Source: Thalassotalea profundi
GTDB taxonomy: Bacteria; Pseudomonadota; Gammaproteobacteria; Enterobacterales; Alteromonadaceae
DNA: 64,000 bases
Direction of reading: 5' to 3'
NCBI RefSeq assembly: GCF_014653195.1
Contig: NZ_BNAH01000011.1
Location: forward strand, 85,546-149,545
Made by a program: the position numbers and the translations under genes. The notes beneath the pieces were generated by a model. That model did not search any database. It was not told the origin of the DNA and was given only the letters and a program-made list of their open reading frames with translations. Shown here piece after piece: positions 7,539 through 16,415 of this stretch (position 1 is the stretch's first letter; each line of letters opens with the position of its first letter).

Positions 7539-7560
7539 AGCGACAAAAATGTATGTCGCT
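7539..7560. terminator. hairpin after the restriction/deaminase operon
   Basis: AGCGACA (7539-7545) pairs perfectly with TGTCGCT (7554-7560) across an 8-nt loop. It lies just past the last gene of the operon on the reverse strand. There is no clear T-run, so it is at best a weak terminator or a transcript-stabilising hairpin. Confidence 0.35.
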
Positions 7561-7578
7561 AATATTTAACTAAAAAAG

Positions 7579-7731
7579 TTATCCACATTGCAGCTGTGGT
7601 TGCTTTTGAGTGGCTTGAGTGTTTTCTTTTGAAGCAGATTTATACTTGGTTAGCTGAATATTTTTCTTCCATGTAGGCCAACTATCAACGACTTGTTTTG
7701 CTCTTGTAATGTTTTTCTCTGTACTAGTCAT
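7579..7731 (-). CDS. 50-residue protein overlapping the deaminase gene
   Basis: The ATG at 7731 lies inside the end of the deaminase gene and overlaps it by 8 nt, so translation is probably coupled. The upstream in-frame start at 7764 is deeper inside the deaminase and less likely. The 50-residue product has a basic amphipathic N-terminal half, ITRAKQVVDSWPTWKKNIQL, and a low-complexity Gln/Lys tail ending QLQCG. It has no signal peptide or membrane segment. I do not recognise a family. Tight coupling to an AvcD-type deaminase suggests a partner, regulator or inhibitor role. Known AvcD systems are held inactive by an RNA (AvcI) rather than a peptide, so this is worth testing. Confidence 0.6.
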   Translation of the reverse strand: MTSTEKNITRAKQVVDSWPTWKKNIQLTKYKSASKENTQATQKQPQLQCG

Positions 7732-9193
7732 TTTTATTTTCCTTCGCTGATTCTTTAATTTCATCGAGCTGCTCTATTAACATAACCTCTGCATCTAAAT
7801 AAGACAAGGGAGTCATAGGAACTCGTAGCTCTGAGTCTCTCCGGTTCCATTCTTTTAACAGACCATTTTCCTTACGTTTCAACTTCCTGCCACTGCTTAA
7901 ATTCATTGAAAATAAATCAACAAACCTTCTTGGCCCTATGCCAACAAATGGTTCAAACATCACTTTTTCTGACTCACCTGGGCTGCCTTCAGCATTGATA
8001 GAGTCATTGTGAAGTATAGTCGCAAAGCTCTTTGGATAAGGTTCTATGTATAAAACTCTTTTCACGCCGGAAGCTACAATGTGTTTAGCACAATTATGAC
8101 AAGGGTAAGTTGTTGTATATAAATTAGCATCTCTAGTCGAAATTCCATTTCTTGCTGAGGATAAAAGTGCTTCCATCTCAGCATGAACAGCTCGTCCATA
8201 CTCGGTAATATCTAATAACCCCGTGTCTTTAAGCTTCTTTTTGCCTTCTTTTAATAACTCCTCGTCAGTTGTTTCTTCAGGGTTACTAAACTTTTTCATG
8301 ATGTTTAATATGATTTTATTTTTTTGCTCTTCGTTTGAGTCTTTACCTAATTCATAATCTCTATTATCTTCACCATCAACAGGCCAATATAAGCCACCTC
8401 CTGATTTGGGCACATCATTAGCACCTGTAGCTAAAATATCTGACTCTTGATTAGTTAAAACAGCTCCCACTTGTCTAGATAAATCGGCAGAACGAAGAGA
8501 TGCAGCATATGCCATAAACATCGCATATTCATCAGCTGTCGGAGGGACTACGGGTTTGGAATATAATAAGTCGAGCGTTCTGCCTATTTGTGTTGATAAA
8601 GAGTCTGCGTCATCTGATGTCACAAATGCGTCAGCCGTTTGGAATACATCTCTTGTACTTTGTCCAAATGAATCAGATTCTTTATCGTCCCTCTCAATTA
8701 ACCTTTCCAGCTCCTCTTCAGGAACTCCTTTCTCATCTTTTAAATAGCGCTTCCTGCTTTCTATACTGGAAGATATACCCAAAAGGATAAAACCTGGGCC
8801 GTAGACCTGCCTCAAAGTTTCAACTTCATCTGGATGCTTGAGTGATCTAATAATGTGAACGTGCCTAGGTAAAGGCTCAGGTGTTTCACCTGAACGCTTT
8901 TTATTAATTTCATTTATCGCTAACAGAGCAAGTAAATCTCCTCGCTTACTCGATTGTCTTAGGGCATTACCTGTATTCATGGCAGTGTCTAAACGACTTT
9001 GCTCAGTGTGTGGGCCTGTTGCTGTACCTTGAAACTCCTTTGCAACTTGAGAAAGGTGAATATAGTTAACTTCGTATCTGAATTGATTGAAATATGAAGC
9101 GAAGCGGTTATGTACATCATCTAAGTTAACACCAACAGGTGCAACTAACCCGATAACTATTTCACAATCGTTTGAAAAGTTCTCAATTTGCAT
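7724..9193 (-). CDS. AvcD-type antiphage deoxycytidylate deaminase
   Basis: The 489-residue protein has two parts. The N-terminal third is a nucleotide-kinase-like domain opening with the degenerate P-loop IVIGLVAPVGVNLDDV. The C-terminal part is a zinc dCMP deaminase domain with HAE at 337-339 and PCHNC at 364-368. This fusion is known from the AvcD / dCTP-deaminase defence family, which destroys deoxycytidine nucleotides after phage infection shuts down host transcription. It is encoded 12 bp after hsdM, in the same operon as a type I restriction system. The short gap leaves no space for an AvcI-like inhibitory RNA directly upstream. The overlapping 50-residue ORF downstream may be linked to it. 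Family assignment is strong; the defence role is inferred from homologues. Confidence 0.88.
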   Translation of the reverse strand: MQIENFSNDCEIVIGLVAPVGVNLDDVHNRFASYFNQFRYEVNYIHLSQVAKEFQGTATGPHTEQSRLDTAMNTGNALRQSSKRGDLLALLAINEINKKRSGETPEPLPRHVHIIRSLKHPDEVETLRQVYGPGFILLGISSSIESRKRYLKDEKGVPEEELERLIERDDKESDSFGQSTRDVFQTADAFVTSDDADSLSTQIGRTLDLLYSKPVVPPTADEYAMFMAYAASLRSADLSRQVGAVLTNQESDILATGANDVPKSGGGLYWPVDGEDNRDYELGKDSNEEQKNKIILNIMKKFSNPEETTDEELLKEGKKKLKDTGLLDITEYGRAVHAEMEALLSSARNGISTRDANLYTTTYPCHNCAKHIVASGVKRVLYIEPYPKSFATILHNDSINAEGSPGESEKVMFEPFVGIGPRRFVDLFSMNLSSGRKLKRKENGLLKEWNRRDSELRVPMTPLSYLDAEVMLIEQLDEIKESAKENKND

Positions 9194-9205
9194 CTTATAT
9201 CCTTA

Positions 9206-10687
9206 TTATTGTAATGCGGCCAATACTTGGCGGAAGCTATCTAGCCCTGCTTCCATGTTTTCAATTATTTCACCAGCTAATTCTTCCGGCTCAGGCAGGT
9301 TTTCTAAGTCGGTTAACGATTTATCTTTTAACCAGAAGATGTCTAGGCTAGTTTTATCACGCGATAAAATTTCTTCGTGAGTGTATTTGCGCCAACGACC
9401 TTCAGGGTTTGTTTCTTCGTTCCATGTTTCTGTTCGGTCATGTCTGTTCTCAGGGTTATAACAATCAACAAACTCTTGAAGGTCAACCATTGTCATTGGC
9501 TTTTTCTTCAAGGTGTGATGAACATTGGTGCGATAATCGAAGAACCAGATGTCTTTTGTCCATGCGCCTTTTTGTGCAGGTTTGTTGTCGAAGAATAATA
9601 CATTCGCCTTTACACCATTTGCGTAGAAGATACCTGTTGGTAAACGTAAAATGGTATGAAGTTCAGTGCTCTCCATTAGCTTCTTACGGACGGTTTCACC
9701 TGCTCCTCCTTCAAACAGTACATTATCCGGCAATACAACAGCGGCACGGCCTGTTGTTTTTAACATGCTGCGAATATGCTGAACGAAGTTTACCTGTTTG
9801 TTTGAGGTAGTCGCCCAGAAATCTTGTCGATTGTAGGTTAGGCTGTCTTTTTCTTGTTCACCTTCTTCATTGGTAAACGTCATGCTACTTTTCTTGCCAA
9901 ATGGTGGGTTAGCAAGAACCATATCTACGGTTCGAGACGGTTGAGATATTAATGAGTCATCTCCACTGACGAGACTTTCACCGTCAATTTCACCGATGTT
10001 ATGTAAAAACATGTTCATTAAACATAGGCGGCGAGTATTGGCGACAATTTCGTTGCCAAAGAAGGTTTCATTTTTAAGAAACGCTTTTTGCTGTTTATCT
10101 AGTTTGTAGTTTTTCGGATCAGTAATAAAATCATATGCATGTAAAAAGAATCCCCCTGTACCACAGGCAGGATCAGCAATAGTTTGATTTGGTGCTGGTC
10201 TCATACATAAAACTATCGTTTTGATGAGATCGCGAGGTGTAAAGTATTGGCCTGCACCAGATTTAGTATCTTCGGCGTTCTTTTCTAATAAGCCTTCATA
10301 GATGGTGCCTTTAGTGTCGGATCCCATCATCACCCAATTTACATCATCAACCATTTCAACTAAGCGCTTTAGTTTTGACGGGTCTTGGATGTAGTTTTGA
10401 GCCTTAGTAAATATTTGCCCTAACATGCCAGGTTTTTTAGCTAGCTCTCTCAGTGTGGTTACATAATGCACTTCAAGATCTGAGCCTGTTTCATTTTTGA
10501 GACTCTGCCAATTAAACTCTTCAGGTATACCGACATCACGGTTATAAGGTGGTTTACTGTACTCATCTGCCATTTTAAGGAAGATAAGGTAAGTTAGTTG
10601 GGTAAGGTAGTCACCATAACCGACACCATCATCACGTAAGGTAGTACAAAAACTCCAAACTTTAGATACTATACTTTGTGCGTTCAT
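9206..10687 (-). CDS. hsdM: type I restriction-modification DNA methyltransferase subunit
   Basis: The 493-residue protein is a complete HsdM. An N-terminal helical domain covers about 1-145 (MNAQSIVSKVWSFC; GQYFTPRDLI marks its end). The AdoMet-binding motif I DPACGTGGF is at 172-180, and the catalytic motif IV NPPF at 260-263 is of the N6-adenine type. With HsdS it methylates adenines in a bipartite target; with HsdR it forms the restriction complex. It lies 91 bp after hsdS and 12 bp before the deaminase gene, on the same strand. The gene order hsdR-hsdS-hsdM is less common than hsdR-hsdM-hsdS. Nothing suggests inactivation. Confidence 0.95.
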   Translation of the reverse strand: MNAQSIVSKVWSFCTTLRDDGVGYGDYLTQLTYLIFLKMADEYSKPPYNRDVGIPEEFNWQSLKNETGSDLEVHYVTTLRELAKKPGMLGQIFTKAQNYIQDPSKLKRLVEMVDDVNWVMMGSDTKGTIYEGLLEKNAEDTKSGAGQYFTPRDLIKTIVLCMRPAPNQTIADPACGTGGFFLHAYDFITDPKNYKLDKQQKAFLKNETFFGNEIVANTRRLCLMNMFLHNIGEIDGESLVSGDDSLISQPSRTVDMVLANPPFGKKSSMTFTNEEGEQEKDSLTYNRQDFWATTSNKQVNFVQHIRSMLKTTGRAAVVLPDNVLFEGGAGETVRKKLMESTELHTILRLPTGIFYANGVKANVLFFDNKPAQKGAWTKDIWFFDYRTNVHHTLKKKPMTMVDLQEFVDCYNPENRHDRTETWNEETNPEGRWRKYTHEEILSRDKTSLDIFWLKDKSLTDLENLPEPEELAGEIIENMEAGLDSFRQVLAALQ

Positions 10688-10778
10688 TATTTTTCACTTA
10701 ATTCTTTTTTGGGATAGTCGCTTATTCATGAATACTCATATTTAGCGTGACCTATCGTAATATTATGCTTTTGCTTTT

Positions 10779-12314
10779 TTAGCAATAGCTTTTGCTTTTT
10801 CGGGCAGCCTCTTTTTCGGCTTTTAGTTTTTCAGCTAGTTCTAGTTTTTCAATCGCAATTTTCTTTAACAGCTCACTCGCGGGTTCATCACCAGAATCTT
10901 GAGGTACTATTTGACCTGAGAAAGCTTTCTTTAAAATTGATTGTCGTAAAATGTCAGACTTTTTGAGGTTAATTTCAATATTGGATAATTCATGCTCAAC
11001 TACGGTTAACTTTTGTTCGAGAATATCTGCAATTTGATTTTGCTCGTTGATACAACAAATGGGAACGGGCGTCATCCCAACATCAGTCTGATTTATACTT
11101 GCTTGATTAACAGCATGTTTTGCATTGTCGCAAATACGGTTTTTACCTGAAAAACTGGAAAGGTAAGACGTTAAAAAACTTCCTTTTAGAAAGTCATTTA
11201 GTACCTTAAACTTCATTATGTTGCTTTCAAAAACTATTGGTTCATCAAGCTTTGGTATCTCACAGCACTTACCTAAATACTCAATACTATTAACTCTATT
11301 AACTAGTATATCGCTAGGCTCAAGAGCATAAGTTTTCAGCTCTTCCTTAGTAAGTGTTAGCCTTTTAAAGCCATCTTTCTTTACCAAACTTCCATCATAG
11401 AAATCATCAATTCGTACTATATAGTTACCCTGACCATAGTCACTACTTGGCTTGTAAATTCCGTTTTGAGCTGAACCGTTAATTAAATTACCTAATCTAA
11501 TCCACTGCCAGTTCTTTGGTAATACAGGAAGAGCACCGATTTCTTTCTCTTCAAGAGCCGGAAATATCTTAGGCTTTTTAGGTTTTGTTGGTTTTTTACC
11601 TTCTTTACCATCAGCTTTCCATTTTTCTACTTCCTGTTTCCAGTCGTCAAACTGCTCTTGATAACGAGCTTCGCGCTCTTGTTGAATGTGCTGGAGAAGC
11701 TGTTCCGGCGATTCAAGCTTGTCAGCATTATCCTTCCGCCATTCTTCGGTTAATTTGCCTTCAAAAGCATGTTTTAACAACGCTTGGCGATAAACAGCAA
11801 GTTGTGCCTTAGCGGTTTTTAGACTTTCAATTCCTTTATCTAATTCAGAGAATAGCTCTTCTATTTTTTCAACAATACGGATTTGTTCATTTTCTGGTGG
11901 AATGCCAATAAGCTCTTTAGCAACCCACTGGTAATGTCGTGCATACCCTTTATCTTTGATTGATATCGCTAGATATTGGGTGAAATAAAATAAAAGCTTC
12001 GGTGTAATTGCTCCACTAGGCTGAAGAACTTTTACGCCATCAGCTCCGGCCACAAAGGGATTATTGATTGATTTAACAGCCCTAGTGTGATCTCCAAAAA
12101 CCAAGATAGGGAAGTTTGCATCTATGACTTTTTCTTCATCGTTACAATACCCACTACAATCTTCTTTACCTTGATCTATAACTGGATATTTCCCTGATAC
12201 TTCATACTGTTTCTGATTAACTTTTTTCCCATTTGTAGAAATAGTTGTAACTATATTTGCATAGTCATCTATCTCCCAACCAACAGGTAAGTTATTTTTA
12301 TTTAAGTCACTCAC
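10779..12314 (-). CDS. hsdS: type I restriction specificity subunit, possible shifted C-terminus
   Basis: The 511-residue HsdS has two target-recognition domains, about 1-135 and 260-420. They are separated by the conserved spacer helix around NEQIRIVEKIEELFSELDKG and KHAFEGKLTEEWR, and followed by the second conserved region NEQNQIADILEQKL and LKKAFSGQIVPQ. The start is a GTG sharing one base with the hsdR stop. The last residues read RKSKSYC. Removing one A from the A5 run at 10796-10800 would instead give RKAKAIAKKAKA with a stop at 10763-10765. That basic, Ala/Lys-rich tail is more typical of HsdS. A single-base indel or sequencing error at the very end is therefore likely and should barely affect function. 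Confidence 0.92.
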   Translation of the reverse strand: MSDLNKNNLPVGWEIDDYANIVTTISTNGKKVNQKQYEVSGKYPVIDQGKEDCSGYCNDEEKVIDANFPILVFGDHTRAVKSINNPFVAGADGVKVLQPSGAITPKLLFYFTQYLAISIKDKGYARHYQWVAKELIGIPPENEQIRIVEKIEELFSELDKGIESLKTAKAQLAVYRQALLKHAFEGKLTEEWRKDNADKLESPEQLLQHIQQEREARYQEQFDDWKQEVEKWKADGKEGKKPTKPKKPKIFPALEEKEIGALPVLPKNWQWIRLGNLINGSAQNGIYKPSSDYGQGNYIVRIDDFYDGSLVKKDGFKRLTLTKEELKTYALEPSDILVNRVNSIEYLGKCCEIPKLDEPIVFESNIMKFKVLNDFLKGSFLTSYLSSFSGKNRICDNAKHAVNQASINQTDVGMTPVPICCINEQNQIADILEQKLTVVEHELSNIEINLKKSDILRQSILKKAFSGQIVPQDSGDEPASELLKKIAIEKLELAEKLKAEKEAARKSKSYC

Positions 12315-15154
12315 TAAGCTACTAACTCACTATTTAATTCATCTATAATTTTATTCATATCATCACCAAAGAGTTGATACATCTTGCCTAAACCACCTTG
12401 TGCATCAAATGGTGACATTTCCAGATCATCTAATTCAAAATGGAATGAATTAACAAAGTGTTCACGGATCATATGTAGCCACGCCATTTGTTCTTTAGTG
12501 AACTTTTGGTTGCTACCTGAGTGGTGCTTCATGATCCACGTTTGGAAATTCTTGCTGACGGTGGTATTAAAGGTCGAGAGTTTATCATCAATGCCTACTA
12601 TACGGCGAATTAATGCGACTAAAGCGGTTAACTCATTAATTGGCTTATTACCCTGTTCTTTTTTATTGTCAGGGTCTTCGAGTAATTCATACGCTTGCCA
12701 TACATTTAGTGGGGCTAGTTTAGGTTTATCTGATTTGAGTTTTTCGAGCACTTCTTTGACCATATCAAAGGTGATTTCACGACGACGATGTGGTTGGTCG
12801 TAGAATATTTCCAACGCGGTAATCTCATCTTTGTTTTGCTCTAGATATTCAACGAACTCTTTGCAAATATCTGATGCTTGCTCAGTGGTCGCCTTTTCCC
12901 AATCGGCTATTTGTACTTCATCAATGTTGTCATGATCTATCTTTTGGTCTTTATCTCGGCGGATGGTATCGATAAGCTCAATTAACTCGCCGTTAAAGAC
13001 ATTGGCAGCTTTACTTACCATCTCAGCCTGAGCTTTATTTCGATTATCTTCGCCTGGGTCTGTGCCTTTTGGCTGTTTTGCCAGTATTAACGCTTGCTCT
13101 TCTACTTTGTCGCCATCAATGGCCGAGAATAAATCAACTACCATTTGAGTAATTGAAACACCACCTGATACCTTTTCAATTCGCTTCTTATCGTTGGCAT
13201 CTAGCTGCTTGTTCAATCGTGCTAACCTGCCAGCAAGTGAACTTACCGAGTCAGTATCACTAGCCCCCATCATAATGCCCATAGCCAAATCTTTGAGTGG
13301 TACAGATGGTTTAGTGATTAAAGGCTGACTCGCTGTTTTAAGTGATTTAGTAACGCCAATTGCATCAACAATAACATAGTGCGTTTTTGCAGACTTTGCA
13401 TCTGGCGTTACCTTGATTAATTCATCATGGTCAAAAGTGCGTGTTCCGCGACCTTTCATTTGCTCGAAATAGTTTCGGCTTTTAACATCACGCATGAACA
13501 CAAGGCACTCAAGTGGTTTTATATCTGTACCTGTTGCTATCATATCCACGGTCACTGCAATGCGAGGTTCGTATAAATTTCTAAAGCTAGAGAGTACCGA
13601 TTTAGGATCTTCACCTTGCTCGATAATATTACCGTCTTTATCTGTTTTATCTTTCTTTACACGGTAGGTGATTTTTTTACAAAAAGAATTACCTTCGTCA
13701 AACTCTTCTCGAACCGTTTGAATAATATCGTCGGCATGGCTGTCGGTTTTTGCAAAAATTAATGTTTTAGGCACATGCTCCCTGTCAGGGAAAATGACAG
13801 GTAAACTCTCTTTGAAGGTTTTTATGACTGTACGAATTTGGCTAGGGTTTACGATATCTTTATCTAGCTGCTTTGCACTGTAATTTTCGTCTTCGTCTTG
13901 TTGTTCCCAGCGCTTTTTACGTGTTACACGTTCACGGTGCTCTACTTGCTGTTTAGCCTTTAACGTTTCACCTTCTTTAGTAATTCTGGTTTGAATAGTA
14001 AAGATTTCATTACCTACGTTTACACCATCAGCAACGGCTTTCTCGTGACTGTAGTCACTGACAACGTTTTGCTTAAAGAAACCATAAGTGCGGTTATCTG
14101 GTGTTGCTGTTAGACCAATTAGGAAAGCATCAAAGTAATCTAATACTTGTTGCCATAAGTTATAGATTGAGCGGTGACATTCATCGATAAAAATGAAGTC
14201 AAAATGCTCGATTGGTACTTTAGGGTTGTAAACAACAGGAACAGGCTCTTTAGGTTTGGTAAGTTGCTCTGCTGGGTTTTGTTCTTCTAATGTTTCGTCT
14301 AACTCTTCATCTTTTAAAATGGAGTACATTCGCTGGATGGTACTAATACACACCTCAGCATCTTTAGGCACAAACTTTGATTTTAAGCGCTGAACAACAT
14401 GTAGTTCGGTGAACTTACGGCTATCGTCGCTCGGCGTAAAGTTGAGCATTTCTTGCTCGGCTTGCTCACCCAAGTTTTTAGTATCTACTAAAAAGAGAAT
14501 ACGCTTACCTTTGGCATGTTTAAGAATGCGATACATGGATGTAATGGCGGTATAAGTTTTACCAGCGCCTGTTGCCATTTGAATCAGCGCTCTTGGCCTT
14601 GCTTTTTGAAGCGAGTCTTCAAGGTTTGTTATCGCTATTTCTTGGCAATCACGCAGCCCTAAATCCTTTGCAGGTAGCTTTGCTGGGTTTAACGGTGGAA
14701 TATCTTGCAGCCGAGCACGAAGAGAGTTTCCTTGATCAACCCAAGCCTTTAACGTTTCAGGTCGATGAAAGCTAAAAACTTCACGGGAGCGAGGCTTGGG
14801 ATCTCTACCATCTGTAAAGCGTGTAATAACACCAGTGCTTTCATATAAAAAAGGGAGTGGCTTGCTATTGTTTACCCATTTAAGCTTTGCTTTGGCGTAA
14901 CCTTTGGTTTGATCTTCTACGGCAGTGATTTTCTCACCTGCTTCTTCTCGTTTAGCTTCTATGACACCAACAGCTTTTTTATTAACGAAAAGAACATAAT
15001 CGGCGGGGCCTACATCTGTTTGGTATTCACGAATAGCTTGCCCAATACCGTCGTTAAGATTGATTTTGTTTTTACCTTGCACAGTCCAACCAGCAAGTTT
15101 GAGCATCTCATCAATTTTATCGCGGGCTATTTGTTCTGCGTTTTGATTTACCAA
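12314..15154 (-). CDS. hsdR: type I restriction endonuclease/translocase subunit
   Basis: This 946-residue protein is of the EcoEI/EcoAI (type IB) class. An N-terminal PD-(D/E)XK nuclease has Asp52 and EAK at 66-68 (ADYVLF, then VGVIEAKRE). The helicase motor has Walker A TGAGKT ending at 200, DECH at 324-327, LTATP, and motif VI MKGRGTRT. A long C-terminal coupling domain completes the subunit. It translocates unmethylated DNA and cuts at random distance from the HsdS site. It lies 11 bp after the DUF5655 nuclease gene and overlaps hsdS by one base. All catalytic motifs seem intact, so the system should be active. Confidence 0.95.
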   Translation of the reverse strand: MVNQNAEQIARDKIDEMLKLAGWTVQGKNKINLNDGIGQAIREYQTDVGPADYVLFVNKKAVGVIEAKREEAGEKITAVEDQTKGYAKAKLKWVNNSKPLPFLYESTGVITRFTDGRDPKPRSREVFSFHRPETLKAWVDQGNSLRARLQDIPPLNPAKLPAKDLGLRDCQEIAITNLEDSLQKARPRALIQMATGAGKTYTAITSMYRILKHAKGKRILFLVDTKNLGEQAEQEMLNFTPSDDSRKFTELHVVQRLKSKFVPKDAEVCISTIQRMYSILKDEELDETLEEQNPAEQLTKPKEPVPVVYNPKVPIEHFDFIFIDECHRSIYNLWQQVLDYFDAFLIGLTATPDNRTYGFFKQNVVSDYSHEKAVADGVNVGNEIFTIQTRITKEGETLKAKQQVEHRERVTRKKRWEQQDEDENYSAKQLDKDIVNPSQIRTVIKTFKESLPVIFPDREHVPKTLIFAKTDSHADDIIQTVREEFDEGNSFCKKITYRVKKDKTDKDGNIIEQGEDPKSVLSSFRNLYEPRIAVTVDMIATGTDIKPLECLVFMRDVKSRNYFEQMKGRGTRTFDHDELIKVTPDAKSAKTHYVIVDAIGVTKSLKTASQPLITKPSVPLKDLAMGIMMGASDTDSVSSLAGRLARLNKQLDANDKKRIEKVSGGVSITQMVVDLFSAIDGDKVEEQALILAKQPKGTDPGEDNRNKAQAEMVSKAANVFNGELIELIDTIRRDKDQKIDHDNIDEVQIADWEKATTEQASDICKEFVEYLEQNKDEITALEIFYDQPHRRREITFDMVKEVLEKLKSDKPKLAPLNVWQAYELLEDPDNKKEQGNKPINELTALVALIRRIVGIDDKLSTFNTTVSKNFQTWIMKHHSGSNQKFTKEQMAWLHMIREHFVNSFHFELDDLEMSPFDAQGGLGKMYQLFGDDMNKIIDELNSELVA

Positions 15155-15165
15155 CTTTACTCTCC

Positions 15166-16110
15166 CTAGTTTTGTTCGAAGCTTAGCTTTATTAATTGCT
15201 TTGCTATATCCAGTTCTTCAATATTTCGGACGATAACCTCTAGATCACCAGTTCCCCAATGCCCTTTACCTCTAACATCACTGACCATACCTTTTTTAAG
15301 CTCTACAGATTCAGGATTTAGGTTTAGATAAATTCTTAATGAAGGGTCTTGTAATGGTGCCCATACTTGAACGCTTGCGAAATTTTTAATCTTTTTAAGT
15401 GCTGTGTAAAACTTTAGTTCCTTGCGTTGCACGTCGTCACCGAGTGACAGGCCAAACTCACAAATATGCTCATAAAGCTTTAAAAGCTCTTCACTTGCGG
15501 CAGCGATTCGATTTTGATGATAATCCTTGCGCTCTTTTTTTGAAGTTTCTTCAACAGTTTTCTCTGGTAGAGCAACGGCTGCGGGGTTAGGAGAATAACG
15601 GTTGGATGAGTGGCTGTTTACCAACTCTAATAAAAACAAATCCTCTCCGAAATACTTGTATCTCATCAACTCAATGTTTTTATCAATTTGTTTTATCGCG
15701 TGCTCATCATACTTGGTAAAGTCAGAAGCGATACAAATTAAGCGTGCACCTTCCCATTCAAGATTGTCAGCGGCTTCACTGCTGAGCTTTTCCATTACGA
15801 GTAACTTGAATTCAGCCTTATGGTCGATAAGCCAATCATAATAAAACAGCCCTTGATTAATTACGTTTTCATTGGTGTGTCGTTTGTATTCTATGATGAC
15901 TGGGCAACCATTTTCATCTACACCAAGTGAATCAATTCGACCACCGTTTGAGGTAGTAAATTCTGAAGCAAGGAACTTTACATTCAGGAAGGTTCCCATC
16001 TGTGACTCGACGAGCTGCTGCAAGTCTTTCTCAAGCTTAGCTTGTGCTCGTACTAGTTCTAGTGCAGAGCCTTTTGCTTGGTCTAATTGGAATAACTTTA
16101 TATCGCTCAT
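15166..16110 (-). CDS. PD-(D/E)XK nuclease with C-terminal DUF5655 domain
   Basis: The 314-residue protein begins with a coiled region and a nuclease core of the DUF91/NucS-like kind. Asp60 in NGGRIDSLGV and the EYK triad at 74-76 in VIIEYKRH form the metal site. A strand-rich continuation (ARLICIASDFTKYD) follows. The C-terminal third (LYEHICEFGLSLGDDVQRKE, then YTALKKIKNFASVQVW and YLNLNP) matches DUF5655, a domain often linked to DNA repair or defence nucleases. It is the first gene of the operon and is followed after 11 bp by hsdR. Its role beside type I restriction is unknown; it may be an accessory nuclease. A plausible operon promoter lies in the 300 bp upstream. Confidence 0.82.
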   Translation of the reverse strand: MSDIKLFQLDQAKGSALELVRAQAKLEKDLQQLVESQMGTFLNVKFLASEFTTSNGGRIDSLGVDENGCPVIIEYKRHTNENVINQGLFYYDWLIDHKAEFKLLVMEKLSSEAADNLEWEGARLICIASDFTKYDEHAIKQIDKNIELMRYKYFGEDLFLLELVNSHSSNRYSPNPAAVALPEKTVEETSKKERKDYHQNRIAAASEELLKLYEHICEFGLSLGDDVQRKELKFYTALKKIKNFASVQVWAPLQDPSLRIYLNLNPESVELKKGMVSDVRGKGHWGTGDLEVIVRNIEELDIAKQLIKLSFEQN

Positions 16111-16410
16111 TTGCGTCCTGCGTAACTACCCAAAGTTTATAACTCTTCAATATAAATAATTTTGACCTTTAAATCATTAAAACTTTTGTTTTGATTGAAT
16201 AAAGTGGTAACAACTGTTAGTCAGGCGTAAATATTAAGGTGGTGATGATAAGTATCCTTTGAGGTTAATTAAAAACTTCAATCTAACTTCTGTTATTCGC
16301 TCGCATTTCAACTCTGATTTTCGCAAAGATATCCATCTGACAATTCAATATCAGTGAAAGTGCATACATCCTTGATCAACTAAATATGCAAACGGCCACA
16401 TATCGTGACC
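16111..16410. other. non-coding region upstream of the island operon
   Basis: About 300 bp between the DUF5655 gene and the repeat array contain no credible gene. An imperfect hairpin (AACGG-CAC paired with GTG-CCGTT, about 16391-16413) is followed on the plus strand by TTTGTTT and might stop plus-strand transcripts or serve as a weak stop after glmS. The promoter of the restriction operon should lie here, but no convincing -35/-10 pair was found. Confidence 0.4.
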
Positions 16411-16415
16411 GTTTT

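Noticed and set aside
7579..7587. Perfect DnaA box TTATCCACA at the end of the 50-residue ORF
   Set aside because: It is single, without GATC cluster or AT-rich unwinding element, and spans a stop codon; a chance match is likely.
9409..9810. Open frame of 133 codons antisense to hsdM
   Set aside because: It lies wholly over well-conserved hsdM codons and has no family features.
12384..12803. Open frame of 139 codons antisense to hsdR
   Set aside because: It overlaps the intact hsdR coding region, and its product has no recognisable domain or ribosome site.
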